From Hawksworthiomyces lignivorus (taxonomy: Eukaryota; Ascomycota; Sordariomycetes; Ophiostomatales; Ophiostomataceae), in contig NTMA01000017.1 of NCBI GenBank assembly GCA_002917075.1, positions 68,589-132,588 of the forward strand: a DNA stretch of 64,000 nt, in the 5' to 3' direction. The notes under the pieces were generated by a model that saw only the letters and a list, made by a program, of their open reading frames with translations, was not told the DNA's origin and made no database searches. Positions 35,298 to 45,845 of this stretch are shown here, one piece after another (positions within the stretch are counted from its first letter, which is position 1; each line of letters opens with the position of its first letter). Made by a program: the position numbers and the translations under genes.

Positions 35298-36302
35298 ATG
35301 ATGGCTGATCAGCTTACGAAGAAATCTAGCTCTGAAAGTCGAGAAAGATCGACAAGGGCACCGAGAGAAGAGGTATTACAACCCGCGCTTAAAATTCAGC
35401 CGTCGACCGGAATGTTAGACACGAGTGAGAACAATACACCTTTCCTTCGCAGTACCATGGACTGGCAGGACTGGTTCCGGATGATTTGCGTCGAGGGACA
35501 TCTTGTCTGGGAATATATCGACCCTTCCAGAGAGACACCAGAACCAGAACCCGAGAAGCCGCAGCGACCACAGATCCCGGATTTCGTGCGGCGATCGCCT
35601 GATTTGGAAATTGAGCATCATGTCCTCGTCTCTCCAAAACCCGCCAAATCAGTCAGCAACGGTGAGCGGCCAGAAGGGCGGAAGAAACCCAGCGATAGGG
35701 CACCGCCAGTGCGGCGAGCCGGACCCCAGACCGTATTTGACTTAACTCAGGAAGAGCGGGAGGCATACTACGCTGCTGAAAGAAGCTTCTATCATGAAAT
35801 CAAGGAGTACAACGACTTTCGCCAGCAGATGGCGGCAATCCGGGCGATGATAAACAGAACCGTGTCCCCGTACATCGGCCGCACGCTGGACGTGCACGGG
35901 AGCGTCCACTCGTGGCTTGTTCAGCTTCAAAAGGAATACGGTGTTTATGAGACGATCCGAATAGCCGCCGCATACAAAATGTACAGCCAAGTTCTATACG
36001 ACTTCGACGTAGGAAATATAGAAGAGTGGCTGGTCCGTTGGACACATGCGGTGAACGAACTAAAAATTTGCTACCAGAGTGGAACATTTCCTACGAAACA
36101 TTGGCTGGTACATCTCGCAGAGTTATGTAGTTATGGGAAACTGGACAAGACCGCCAAGAAAGCGCGGGAGCAAGCAGAAGATCCGAATGGAAATTATGAG
36201 CCAAGCTCGGCAAGCGAATGGGCAAATATACTCCTGATTGAAAGTCTGGACCAAAAAGGAAATGAGCTCGCTGACGAACTTCAAGAACGGAAACTTGACT
36301 GA
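35298..36302 (+). CDS. Orphan Ty1/copia-type Gag-like protein
   Basis: Intact single exon, 334 aa (a second ATG follows at 35301). The order of features matches fungal copia-type Gag proteins (UBN2/retrotrans_gag-like): an MDWQDWFRMI...VWEYIDPS entry, a Pro-rich spacer with PEPEKPQRP, a charged helix EYNDFRQQMAAIRAMIN..VSPYI, a WLVQLQKEYGVYETIRIAAAYKMYSQV block, then NIEEWLVRWTHAVNEL. These correspond to the family's capsid core. It lacks a CCHC zinc knuckle. No protease, integrase, reverse transcriptase or RNase H occurs nearby, and no LTRs are visible. Codon use is less GC-biased than neighbouring genes. It is either a truncated element fragment that is still open or a domesticated gag. Intactness over 334 codons favours recent insertion or retention by selection. 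Confidence 0.72.
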   Translation: MMADQLTKKSSSESRERSTRAPREEVLQPALKIQPSTGMLDTSENNTPFLRSTMDWQDWFRMICVEGHLVWEYIDPSRETPEPEPEKPQRPQIPDFVRRSPDLEIEHHVLVSPKPAKSVSNGERPEGRKKPSDRAPPVRRAGPQTVFDLTQEEREAYYAAERSFYHEIKEYNDFRQQMAAIRAMINRTVSPYIGRTLDVHGSVHSWLVQLQKEYGVYETIRIAAAYKMYSQVLYDFDVGNIEEWLVRWTHAVNELKICYQSGTFPTKHWLVHLAELCSYGKLDKTAKKAREQAEDPNGNYEPSSASEWANILLIESLDQKGNELADELQERKLD

Positions 36303-37481
36303 GCAGCCATAGGACGTTTTTGGGCGACAGTCGCTCGACAAGTTTTGCCACGGGGGGGAAAGGGAGTTACTTCGTTGGGAGGCTCTCAACCATGGAAAGG
36401 TCGTCCTGGTATGCGATGACCTACAACGCTGTATGTCCTGTATCTCATTTCTAGACAAGAAGATATGTGTTTCAACTCGTGAATCAACTTCAATGAAGGC
36501 AAAGTTGTGTCACTAGTTGGCATGAACAATAGAGTGAGAAATGAGGAGTGAGGACGGCTTCCTCTAACAGGAGTGTGCTTGTGGCTTGGCCAGACAATGA
36601 ACTCCGTTCTAAAGCATATGTCGCTGGCGAGAACTTGCGGTGATCATCTACCAGCGTGAGAAGGCTGCCGCAGTGTGTGCTCCTCCCTAGAACCCAGAGA
36701 ACCCAGAGAACCCAAGAATCCTCACGCATCTTCGCCAAATGAGTGGCGTTACAAGTTTCGTAGCTCTTCCTGCTTGAGAGGGTTGATAGGATGCAGCGTA
36801 CAGAGAGAGAAACGTGTATCTTCTCATTTTAGGGCCTGCTATCCGCTAAACTGCAACACGCGCATTAGGCCCTGACGCCCTAGAGTGTCCTTGGCCATGG
36901 CGTCGCTGCAGGCGGTTTGGCGCTAAACCCGTTTCCCACGTTTTAAGTGGAGAACGCCTTCCCAGAAATGTCGCTTCCCCCGCACAGCAGAGAGAAGAAA
37001 GCTCGCCAGAAAACAGCAGCTGCGACCGCCCGCTCTCTGCCTTCCCTGCGCTGCGCCGCACTTTCCCCAGCAGCGCACACACACAGACATATCTTACAGT
37101 AGTCGTACGCACACAACTCACTAAAGCGGAGTAAACTATTACTTCACTCGTATCTTCTGAGCCTCGCCTAACTCACTCGGTCTGCCTACTTTTGCCTCTT
37201 CTGCCACCACTACCACTACTCCTATCTCACTCTGCTCACTCAACTCTTCTCAGAAAACCACACCACTTGCTTCTTTGGCTTCGTCTCCTCTTTTTGGCCG
37301 CAGATGCTTCTTTTCCCATTGGCGTCAGCGCATCGCCTGCTCTTGGTATAGAAGAGCACCGTTCGATTTCTTGGCTTCCTCGGATCTGGTCTCCCTTCCA
37401 TTCTTCGGCCTCTCGGCCACGCCGCTCTCTTTCTTCTCTCCCCCATATTTTCTCTCCCAGCCATAGGCGACCTCCTCCGCG
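36303..37481. other. Intergenic region with CT-rich WDR48 leader
   Basis: 1.18 kb without a gene. Sequence after the Gag-like stop shows no pol remnants in any frame I could read. From about 37090 to 37480 the plus strand is CT-rich (CTCACTCTGCTCACTC type), the probable promoter and leader of the downstream gene. An imperfect 9-bp repeat (AGAACCCAG three times) lies at about 36690-36715. Confidence 0.45.
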
Positions 37482-40400
37482 ATGGCGACAAAGAAAGTCC
37501 GCCAGAGAATTAGCTATGGTATGCCCTCTGCGTCCGGATCGGATCCATGCGGCATCTTCTCCTGCTAACACTAACTCACAAAATAGTCCTCGAAGATGCG
37601 CGGTCCGTCGGTCACCGACTCGGTGTCAATGGCCTCGCAGTAGATAGCGAGAACAAGATTTTGTAAGGAAATAGCAGAAAAATGAGCGCTCTAGGCATGT
37701 GAACAGCACTGACTTGGCTTGTTGCTTTGTGCTAGATACTCCGGCGGCCGAGATGGCGTAGTATGCGCCTGGGATCTCCACCTCGACCAGCCAAAACAAG
37801 CAGCCGCCCACAAGGACGACGAAAAAGACGACCAGAGTGCGCCGCCAGACGGTGACGAAAAGCCCTCGGCAACGAATGGGGACAAGAAGGCTGCGCCAGC
37901 TGCCCGTCCGCAGGCCCAGACGGCAACCTCGCGCGCCCAGACCCAGGCCCACACTCACTGGATCAACGACATCACCCTCGCCCAGAACAACACCGCCCTG
38001 GTCACCGCCTCGTCGGACCTGCTCGTCAAGATCTGGCGGCCGCGCCTCGACGACAACGACGACGAGCCCGCCATCCTAGGCAAGCATGCCGACTACGTCA
38101 AGTGCGTGGCCTCACCGGGCAGGCAGGCCACCTGGGTGGCGTCCGGCGGCCTGGACCGCCGCATCTGCCTGTGGGACCTGAACGGTGCCGGCAAGACGCT
38201 CGAGATTGATGTCAGCGGCGAGGAGCACGCCGAAAAAGGCTCCGTATACGCGCTGCGCGCGAACCACAGCATCCTGGCCAGCGGCGGACCCGAGTCCACC
38301 GTGCGCCTATGGGACCCGCGCACCGGCGGCAAGAACATCACAAAGTTCGTCGGTCACACCGACAACGTGCGCGCCATCCTGGTCAACGATGCCGGCGACA
38401 CCGTCCTGACCGCCAGCTCCGACCAGACCGTCAAGATCTGGAGCGTCACTGCCGGTCGCTGCATGCACACCTTGACCATGCACAGCGACAGCGTCTGGTC
38501 CCTCTACTCTGACCGCCCGGATCTCGGCATCTTTTACAGCAGCGACCGTTCCGGCCTCGTCGTCAAGACCGACATCCGCGGCAGCCTCGACGACATCGAC
38601 GCCTACGGCCTCTCTGTCGCCGTCGCCCAGGAGCACGACGGCGTCAGCAAGGTCGTCGCCAGCAGCGGCTTTCTCTGGACCGCCACTTCCAGCTCCTCCA
38701 TCAATCGCTGGGCCGATGTTGACACCGGCGAGCCGCCCGTGTCCGCTTCTGCTGCCGGTGCCTCTGCGGCATCAGAGCAGCAGCAGATCCCACCTCGGCC
38801 CTTCTCCCCCGCCGACACCATCCGGCCCCACAGTTCGTCAGTGTCAAGCACGACCGCTGCAGCCAACGGTCAGCTACCGGCCACCCGGGTCATCCCCGCC
38901 GACATCCCTGCCAAGTCTGTCCTGCGGATCTCCAACACTGCCGTCTTCCCAGCACCTCTGCTGTCCGACGTCTCCGCTGCCGCTGGCAGTCCTGCGGCGG
39001 CTGGCGCGAGCGCAAGCACAGACGGCACGACGGCTTCTGCGGCCGACGGCAGCGGCGCCGCAGCAGCCGCTGACGACACCGACCTCCTGGATGTTGTCGA
39101 GCCCGTCCACCGCCTCCCCGTTGAGACGATCGAGGGCAATTTCGGCTTGGTGAAACACCGCCTCTTGAACGACCGCCGCCGCGTCCTGACTCTGGACACC
39201 GCGGGTGAAGTCCTGCTTTGGGACATTATCAACGTATGTTAGCTCGCCTTTTACTTCCCAACTCTGCTTTATTTACTAACCTGCTGTGCCAGTGCAAACA
39301 AATCCGCAAGTTCGGTAAGCGCCATCTCGAAGACGTCGAGCCCGAGGTCAATACCACCGAGGCAGTGGCGCCATGGTGCTCCATCGACGTGAGCTCCGGC
39401 AACCTCACCGTCGTCCTCGAACAGTACAACTGCTTCGACGCCGAGATGTATGCCGACGAGCTGGTCCTCGACGAGCCGGTCGAGTTCCGGGAAGACCAGA
39501 GAAGTAAGAGCCGCCGACACATGATGACATCAATGTAATTTCTATTTCTTTCAGTACAATGCTAACTTTGCAGTCAACTTGGGCAAATGGATTATGCGCT
39601 ACCTCTTCGCCAACCTGATCGACGAAGAGGTACGCCGGGACGAGGCTTTCCGCGCCAAGCTGAACGAGGCCGTCGAGAAGCGGATCCAGGCAGTGGCCGC
39701 TGCGTCGAGCATGAGCATGCTGGATGTCGGCGACCTGCCCCCCCTGGCTGGCGCATCCAACGGGTCCAACGTACCGCCCACGCCCGGCATTGCCTTGGCC
39801 TCGCCGCTACCTGCTGGCATGACGGGGACTGGCCCGTTGAGTCCCCAAGATAACCGCACCGCGCAGCACGGCCGGCCATCCGTCGACAAGGAGGACTACT
39901 TTTCCAATGCCATTACCTCGGTGGAGACGGTTGCGGCGCCAGGCGCGAACCGCGTGCCAGCCACACCAGGCGCATCTACGACCGCGCCCACGGACCAGCA
40001 GACGACCTCGGACGCAAGCAAGGACAAGGATGGTGCTGCTGCCAAGACACCAGGCACGCCCTTCGGCAAGAAGTTCCGCATGGGCATGTCCTTTGGCACC
40101 AAGAAGCTGGGCCGGTCGGCATCGACCAGCGTCGCGGAGAAGCCAGCAGGCGCTGCGGTGACCGGCGACGATAAGGGGACGAACGCCAACGGTGGCGCGG
40201 GCGCGGGCGGTGCAGGTGGTGGTGACGAGAATAACTCCGAGTCCGCGTCGAGCCACGAGAAAGAGGCCGTGGATGACTGCTTCGTAGGTGTCGTGCAGCG
40301 GCTGCACCGCGAGTACGAGCGGCAGGTAGCCGAGCACCCGGACCGAACGGTGGCGACGCGGATAGCGCCGTGCCCGCCAGACGAGGCGCCGCTGCTGCGG

Positions 40401-41324
40401 CTGCCGCCCAACATGAAGGTCATCATCCAGGAGGAGCTCAAGGGCGGCAGCATCGAGCTGTACCGCGGCACCGTCGGCGACGTCGGCCGCCCCCGGGACG
40501 TCGACAAGATCGAGCGCTGCGCGCCCATCTGGCTAGCCGACGCGCTCCTGCTCAACAACGCCGCGCCCAAGGAGTCCAACAAGATCTCCTTCCTGCTGAT
40601 GCCCTACCGCGACAGCTTGCCCAGCCTCGCCACGCCGGACGGCAGCAGCCGCCTCAACGCCAACCGCATGCTGCGCGTCAAGAAGATCCTCGCCTATGTA
40701 GCCGAGAAGATCGACCCGCCGCCGCCGCCGCCGCCGCCGCCAGCAGCGGCAGTGCCGGCCGTCCCCGCCCCGGCGCCAAAGTCAGAAGACGAGGCAGAGA
40801 CGACAGACGAGGCAGCCGCAGGCACGACGGAGGCGAGCACGACGGAGGCGAGCACGACGGAGGCCAGCACGACGGAGGCGAGTGAAGATACAGCCGCTGC
40901 TGAGACGCAACCACCAGCCGCCACCCAGCCGGAAGTCGAGGTGCTGAAGCCCGAGGAATACCTCGAGCTGTACTGCAACGAGCAGGTGAGTTGGAAGTCT
41001 TGGAGAATCACCCCAGTTGCATGTATGTATATTTCTGTGTGAATTGTGAGACTGACGTCTTTCTTTTTCTTCTAGCGCTTGCCCCACGCGATGAGCCTGG
41101 CCACCGTCCGCGCTCACATCTGGAAGAACAGCAACGACATCCTGCTGTACTACAAGGCCAACGGCCGCAAGGAGATTCCCATGCTGCCCAAGATCGTCGA
41201 GGCTGTAGCCGAAGGCAGCGGAGACGGCGTGCCCAGCCAAGAGCGGCCGGGAGACGATGCTGCAGCGGCGGCGCCGCTCGGAACTGCGCCGCCAGCGGCG
41301 CAGGCGACGGCGGCAGCGGCGTAA
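37482..41324 (+). CDS. WD40 deubiquitinase cofactor, WDR48/UAF1 (S. pombe Bun107) family
   Basis: Model join(37482..37518,37587..37662,37736..39233,39293..39503,39574..40985,41076..41324), 1160 aa. WDR48-type proteins bind and activate ubiquitin-specific proteases (USP1/12/46; Ubp9 in fission yeast). Exons 1-3 restore [20 protein letters not shown] and then [16 protein letters not shown], the first WD blade. Further blades include [55 protein letters not shown] and [10 protein letters not shown]. The C-terminal half matches DUF3337 ([55 protein letters not shown], and [12 protein letters not shown] at the end). It is longer than relatives through Ala/Gly-rich, poly-Pro (about 40717-40742) and TEAST-repeat insertions, all in frame. 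Convergent with the PET8-type gene, 350 bp away. Confidence 0.93.
40822..40885 (+). repeat. 15-bp coding tandem repeat (TEAS/T units)
   Basis: The unit GCACGACGGAGGCGA is repeated about four times within the WDR48-type gene, encoding T-T-E-A-S copies. One copy has GCC for GCG. It is in frame, so expansion or contraction would not disrupt the protein. Confidence 0.85.
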
Positions 41325-41674
41325 TAAATGCAGCGAAGGACGAGGACAGGCGAAGCGAGGAGCCTGGCGGAGCAGTGTTCGATGTCGTTGGCGCGAGAGC
41401 ATCTTTGTGTGCAAACCAAAAAAAAAAGTTTCTTTATTCTAACCTTACTTTGTCTATGCCGCGAATGTTGTTGTGCTGCGAAGGTTTTTTTTGTATATAC
41501 AGGAAGCGCAGACCAGCAAAAGGGGCTGGCGCTTCGTCTATCTATTGTACATTGCCACAGTGAGCTTTCTATTCTTTCTACTTCTCTCTCCATTAATCGT
41601 ACCCATCGTAGATTCAGGTGTGTTCAATGACGCGTAGGCGAGTCTTTTCTCTGGAAGCCGTATGTCCTCGCCGG
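41325..41674. other. Convergent 3' intergenic region
   Basis: 350 bp between the WDR48-type and PET8-type stops, presumed to hold both 3' UTRs. No gene. Confidence 0.5.
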
Positions 41675-42586
41675 CTACCTCTCGCTTCTCTTTCCTCGGC
41701 GCTCTTCCACCAGGTTCACCACCCACTGGTAGCTGCCTAGGAAGATAGCGCCGCCGATGCTGATCCAGGTGACGCGGGGGCCGATGCCGGCGAAGAAGGG
41801 CCGCACGCCATGCTGCGCCAGGATGCCGCGCACCAGCGGCACGAGCGGCTGCCGCTCAGCGCTCAGCATGATGCGTGTCTTGAGCACGTCCAGCGGCGTG
41901 GTGGCGCCCGCGGCTACGGCGCCGGCTAGACTGCCAAAGAGGGCGCTCTCCAGGGCGGTGACGTCGCCGGGGGCAGCAGTGGCGGCGGCGGCGGCGGCAG
42001 GGGGAGCGGGTGCAGAGGAAGACGACGACGCGGCGCCCGCGGCGAGGGGCAGGGCGGCCTGCTGGCGCTCGCGCTGGCGGAGGCGCTGGCGGGCGCGCCA
42101 GGCCTTCATGGCCTCCCAGAGGGGGAACTGGACGACGGTGAAGGGCACCTCGCGCAGCACGGTGGCGCCGGCGCCGCGGTAGAGGTTGGGCAGCACGCGG
42201 GGCCCGCGCAGGATGGCGGCCAGCGCCTGGGCCGACGAGGCGTGGTGGCCGGCCTGGGCGCGCTGCTTGACGACCTCGGTAGGCACGCGCACGGCGCAGG
42301 CGGCCACCTCGCCCAGCGACGCGGCCAGCATGTGGGTGCCCGATCCACCGCCGGCGCCGAGCCGCGCCTTGACGCCCTCGTACGTGACAAAGAAGAGCGC
42401 GGCGCCGGGCGCCGAGCCCACGACGGCACTGCCCACGCCGCGGTAGATGCCGGAGAAGCCGCCGCTGGCCCAGAACTGGCCGGGCCCCGCCTGCAGCCGC
42501 GTCTTGAGCGTGTCCAGCGGGTACAGGCTCAGGTCGACAGAGGTGCCCGCGACGGCGCCGGCCAGCAGCGCGGTGGAGTAGTCCAT
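41675..42586 (-). CDS. Mitochondrial S-adenosylmethionine carrier (PET8/SLC25A26 type)
   Basis: Single exon, 303 aa. Imports S-adenosylmethionine across the inner mitochondrial membrane for methylations there. Three carrier repeats are visible: PLDTLKTRLQ (from residue 23), PTEVVKQRAQ (about 108) and PLDVLKTRIM (about 223). The start MDYSTALLAGAVAGTSVDLS and the short first repeat with GGFSGIYRGVGSAVVGSAPGAALFF are typical of the SAM carrier subfamily. A short Ala/Ser/Pro-rich insert sits between repeats 2 and 3 (SSSSSAPAPPAAAAAATAAP), longer than in yeast Pet8. The ATG at 42586 is preferred over upstream in-frame codons because it aligns with the family start. Divergent from the TilS-like gene, with a 386-bp shared promoter. 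Confidence 0.9.
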   Translation of the reverse strand: MDYSTALLAGAVAGTSVDLSLYPLDTLKTRLQAGPGQFWASGGFSGIYRGVGSAVVGSAPGAALFFVTYEGVKARLGAGGGSGTHMLAASLGEVAACAVRVPTEVVKQRAQAGHHASSAQALAAILRGPRVLPNLYRGAGATVLREVPFTVVQFPLWEAMKAWRARQRLRQRERQQAALPLAAGAASSSSSAPAPPAAAAAATAAPGDVTALESALFGSLAGAVAAGATTPLDVLKTRIMLSAERQPLVPLVRGILAQHGVRPFFAGIGPRVTWISIGGAIFLGSYQWVVNLVEERRGKRSER

Positions 42587-42972
42587 TGAGAGACAAATGG
42601 AAAGAAGAAAAAAGAGACAGGGGGGGCGGCCCGCAGCCGATTTTCCGACGTATTCGGTTGGTTCTTGCTGCACTGACTCTCAGGCAAGACTCGTCCAGAT
42701 CGACCCAACGCTTTCCAGTTCTCTTTTCTGCTGTTCTGAAGCTGTATTCACATGCAAGATGTTGACGGGTAGAAGCGATTCATATTGCTTACAAGTTTTG
42801 CTGCTGTCCGCATTTGGGAGCCCATAAATTTAGAGGTCTCCACTTTTTTTCGCGCGCATCTCAACGTCGAATTCTCGTCTTCATCAACCGAGCTGCTTCA
42901 TCCGTCTGACCACATCTTCTTCGGCTGTCTGCCAATGCAGCTCCCGACAGCTCGCCCGATTCTCTTTTCCAA
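42587..42972. promoter_or_regulatory. Shared divergent promoter of PET8-type and TilS-type genes
   Basis: 386 bp separate the two start codons. Both products are predicted to act in mitochondria, so co-expression is plausible. No specific factor site is claimed. Confidence 0.4.
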
Positions 42973-45355
42973 ATGAACCCTGTTCTGCATCGTACCGCTC
43001 AGCCCATTGCCCTCCACGAGTTCTACGATGCCTTGCGCGCTGCCGCGCCGCCGCGCTTCCCCAATGCTCGGTGCATCTGGCACCAGCGGGTGGGTGCGTT
43101 TTTCCCCGGCACTTTCTCCTTTCTTCTCTCTGGCTTTTGCTTTTGATGGACTTTTAAAATTTAAAATTTAAAATTTAAAAATTTTTTTTTTTGGTCTACT
43201 GCTAACTGGGGTGGAAGGCCTCGCTATCAGTGGTGGCGTCGACTCTATGGCTCTAGCTTACCTCTGCGCCGAGCTGCGTCGCTTTAATCCGTTTATGCGG
43301 ATCAGCGACTCGCTGGTATCCGGGTTCCGGGCCATCATCGTCGACCACGGGCTGCGCGAGGGCAGCTCGGAGGAGGCGGAGGCGGTGGCTCGGGCGGTGC
43401 ACAAGATGGGCCACCAGGCGCAGGTGTGGCCGCTGAACTGGAAGAGCGGCGAGGCGGGGGCGTCGGCGACGGCGCTGGAGACCAACGCGCGGCGGCTGCG
43501 GTACCGGTGCCTGGGGGCGCGCATGGCGCAGCTGCGGATTGTGTCGCTGCTGCTGGCGCACCACGAGGACGACCAGTACGAGACGGTGCTGATGCGGCTG
43601 CTGTCGGGCTACGGCTTGCACGGTGGGATCCGCGGGCTGCGCGGCATGCGGGCGGCTTCGGACATCCCCGAGTGCCACGACATGTACCGGGTGTACCAGA
43701 GCGGGCTGATAGACGACCTGCGCACGCTGCGGCCGTACGTGATGCGGCAGCCGTCGCGCACGGACCGGCGGCGCATCAAGTCGGCGCTGCGCGAGGACAT
43801 TGACCCGGCCGTACTGGCCGACGAGATGGAGAGCGGCGTCGGCGAGCTAGACCTGTGCGGGCCGCTGCACGGCTTCTCCTCATCCTCGTCCTCGTCCTCG
43901 TCGTCTGCGTCTCTGCGCGCCGCTGCGGCGGCCGCGCCGCCCCTGGCGCCCCTCGACACCGAGGACCTGGGCATCATGGTCTACCGGCCGCTGCTGCCCT
44001 TTGCCAAGGACCGCCTGGTGGCGACGTGCCTGGCGAACAACGTGCCGTGGTTCGAGGACCCGACCAACCGCGACCCGTCGCTGACGCTGCGCAACGCCCT
44101 GCGCCACCTGGCCCGCAGCCACGTCCTGCCGCGCGCCCTGCAGAAGCCCGCCGTGCTGCGCCTGGCCGCGCGCTGCGACGCCACCGCGCGCCAGCACGAG
44201 GCCGAGGCCCGCCGCCTCGTCGCCCGCTATCGCATCGTCGCCCGCTTCACCACCAACGTCGGCACCGTCGTGGCGCGGCTGCCGCGCGTGCGCCCCCGCG
44301 CCCGCCCGCGCCCGCGGTTTTCCGCAGCGCCGTCCTCTGCCTGCGCGGCCTACGCGGCCGCCCATCTGCAGAAGCGCCGCGCGCACCTGCGCACCGTGGC
44401 CGCGCTCGTCGTCCAGAACCTCCTGGCCCTGGTGACGCCTGAGGTCCGCGTCACGCCCATCACGCAGCTGCAGACCGTCGTGGACACGCTGTTTCCGGAC
44501 TTGGCAGATCCTGGCAGCTTGTCTCTGGCGGCAGCAAGAGAGCCCAAGGCCTTTAGCATCTGCGGCGTGCACTTTGTGCCTCTGATCGGCAAGAAAGACA
44601 GCGAGGGAGAATCGAGCAGCGTGTCCTCGTCGCCTTCTTCCTACTCCCCGTCCTGGTACTTGTCCAGGGCGCCCTACGTGTCCGCCGAGCGCGCGAGCAC
44701 CAGCGCGGGCACCAACAGCAACGCCCTGGCCATCCCCTCCGCCCTCTTTGCGCCCCTGCCGCTGGTCCTCCGCTGGGACAAGCCGCCCGCCCAGTGGCCC
44801 TGGTCCCCCTGGCAGAAGTGGCAGCTCTACGACGGCCGCTTCTGGGCGCGCGTGCGCTCCCGCCTGACCGCCATGGTCGTCGTGCAGCCCTTTGCCAAGG
44901 AGCACAGCAAGCCGTTCCGCGAGGCGCTGGCCGCCGGGCCCGCGGGGCCCGCCGCCGCCGCGGCGTTCGTCGCCACCCTCAAGAAGCACGCCCCCGGCAA
45001 GGTGCGCTACACGCTGCCGGCCATCTACGCGATCGGCGACATCGACTGGTCGCTGCAGGAGCGCGGGTACTGGCCGGAAGACCCAGACGGCACGTGCCCG
45101 GGGGCGACCGCGGCGGCGGCGGCCGAGGGCGCCATGACACAGGCTGCCCGCTACTACTGGGAGCAGGACCACCGGCGCAAGGAGCAGGCGCAGTGGCCCG
45201 ACCGCATGAACCCGCCGCTGCGGCTGCTGGCGCTGCCCACGCTGGGCGTGCACATCCCGGGGCTCGAGCACTGGCTGCAGTGGGAGGTGCGCTACCGCAA
45301 GGTGGACACGGCGCTGCTGGAGAGCAGCGAGGAGGACCCGCTGGGCTGGGCCTGA
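42973..45355 (+). CDS. tRNA(Ile)-lysidine synthase-like PP-loop ATPase (TilS family)
   Basis: Model join(42973..43093,43218..45355), 752 aa. The GTGCGT donor was chosen over GTGGGT, nine bases earlier in effect, because it restores HQRVGLAISGGVDSMALAYL in frame. The PP-loop SGGVDS is at residues 45-50. TilS hallmarks follow: AIIVDHGLREGSSEEAEAV, TNARRLRYRCL, LLLAHHEDDQYETVLMRLLSG and GIRGLRGM, and later the MVYRPLLPFAKDRLVATCL and WFEDPTNRDPSLTLRNALRH blocks. In bacteria TilS makes lysidine at C34 of tRNA-Ile(CAU). A fungal copy presumably serves mitochondrial tRNA, but a clear targeting peptide is not obvious. The C-terminal half is extended, with Ser- and Ala-rich stretches. The intron carries an AT-only heptamer repeat. 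Confidence 0.87.
43155..43192 (+). repeat. AT-only heptamer repeat in TilS intron
   Basis: TTTAAAA/AAAATTT units with 7-bp period (about four copies), followed by a T run, lie inside the 124-bp intron before the acceptor. No coding consequence. Confidence 0.8.
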
Positions 45356-45845
45356 GAGGCGAGGGAGAAGCAGAACCGCAGGCAGCAGGTCAGAGGGCAT
45401 ACGTCTAGCTTAGCTACAGCGGGCGACCCGCAATTTACGCGAGGACTATGGATGAGCCTTTGCTCGACGATGGACAGCTTTTGCTATACCAGCAGTGTAA
45501 GATACAATAGAGTCGAAATTAAAACAACGAAATGAAATGAAGAATTAAAAAGAAAGTCAAATTGTGTGAATTGGTGATCCATGTCCGCCCTTTATATGCT
45601 GTTTTGTTTGATTGCCGAATTGGAGCAGCCTTTGTCGCACGTGGCAGCGGCGGGCTGCTATGGCTGTGTGCTAATTTAAGGGACGACCTCTCTTATAGCG
45701 GCTGTTTATTGGCAGCCTCAACCTCAAACTCGCATTCTTTTGCATCATCTACAGCACCTCTCAATCTTCATCTTCAGCATCTATACTTTTATCATCCGAG
45801 GTTTAATTGATCGTGTCAGACCAAAAATCTATTCCTCAACATGAG
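45356..45845. other. Intergenic region
   Basis: 490 bp with the TilS-type 3' region and the CT-rich upstream region of the phosphatase gene (about 45720-45790). No gene. Confidence 0.45.

Noticed and set aside
43880..45400. 506-codon minus-strand frame opposite the TilS-like gene
   Set aside because: No recognisable motif. It is antisense to a gene with an intact PP-loop and family blocks.
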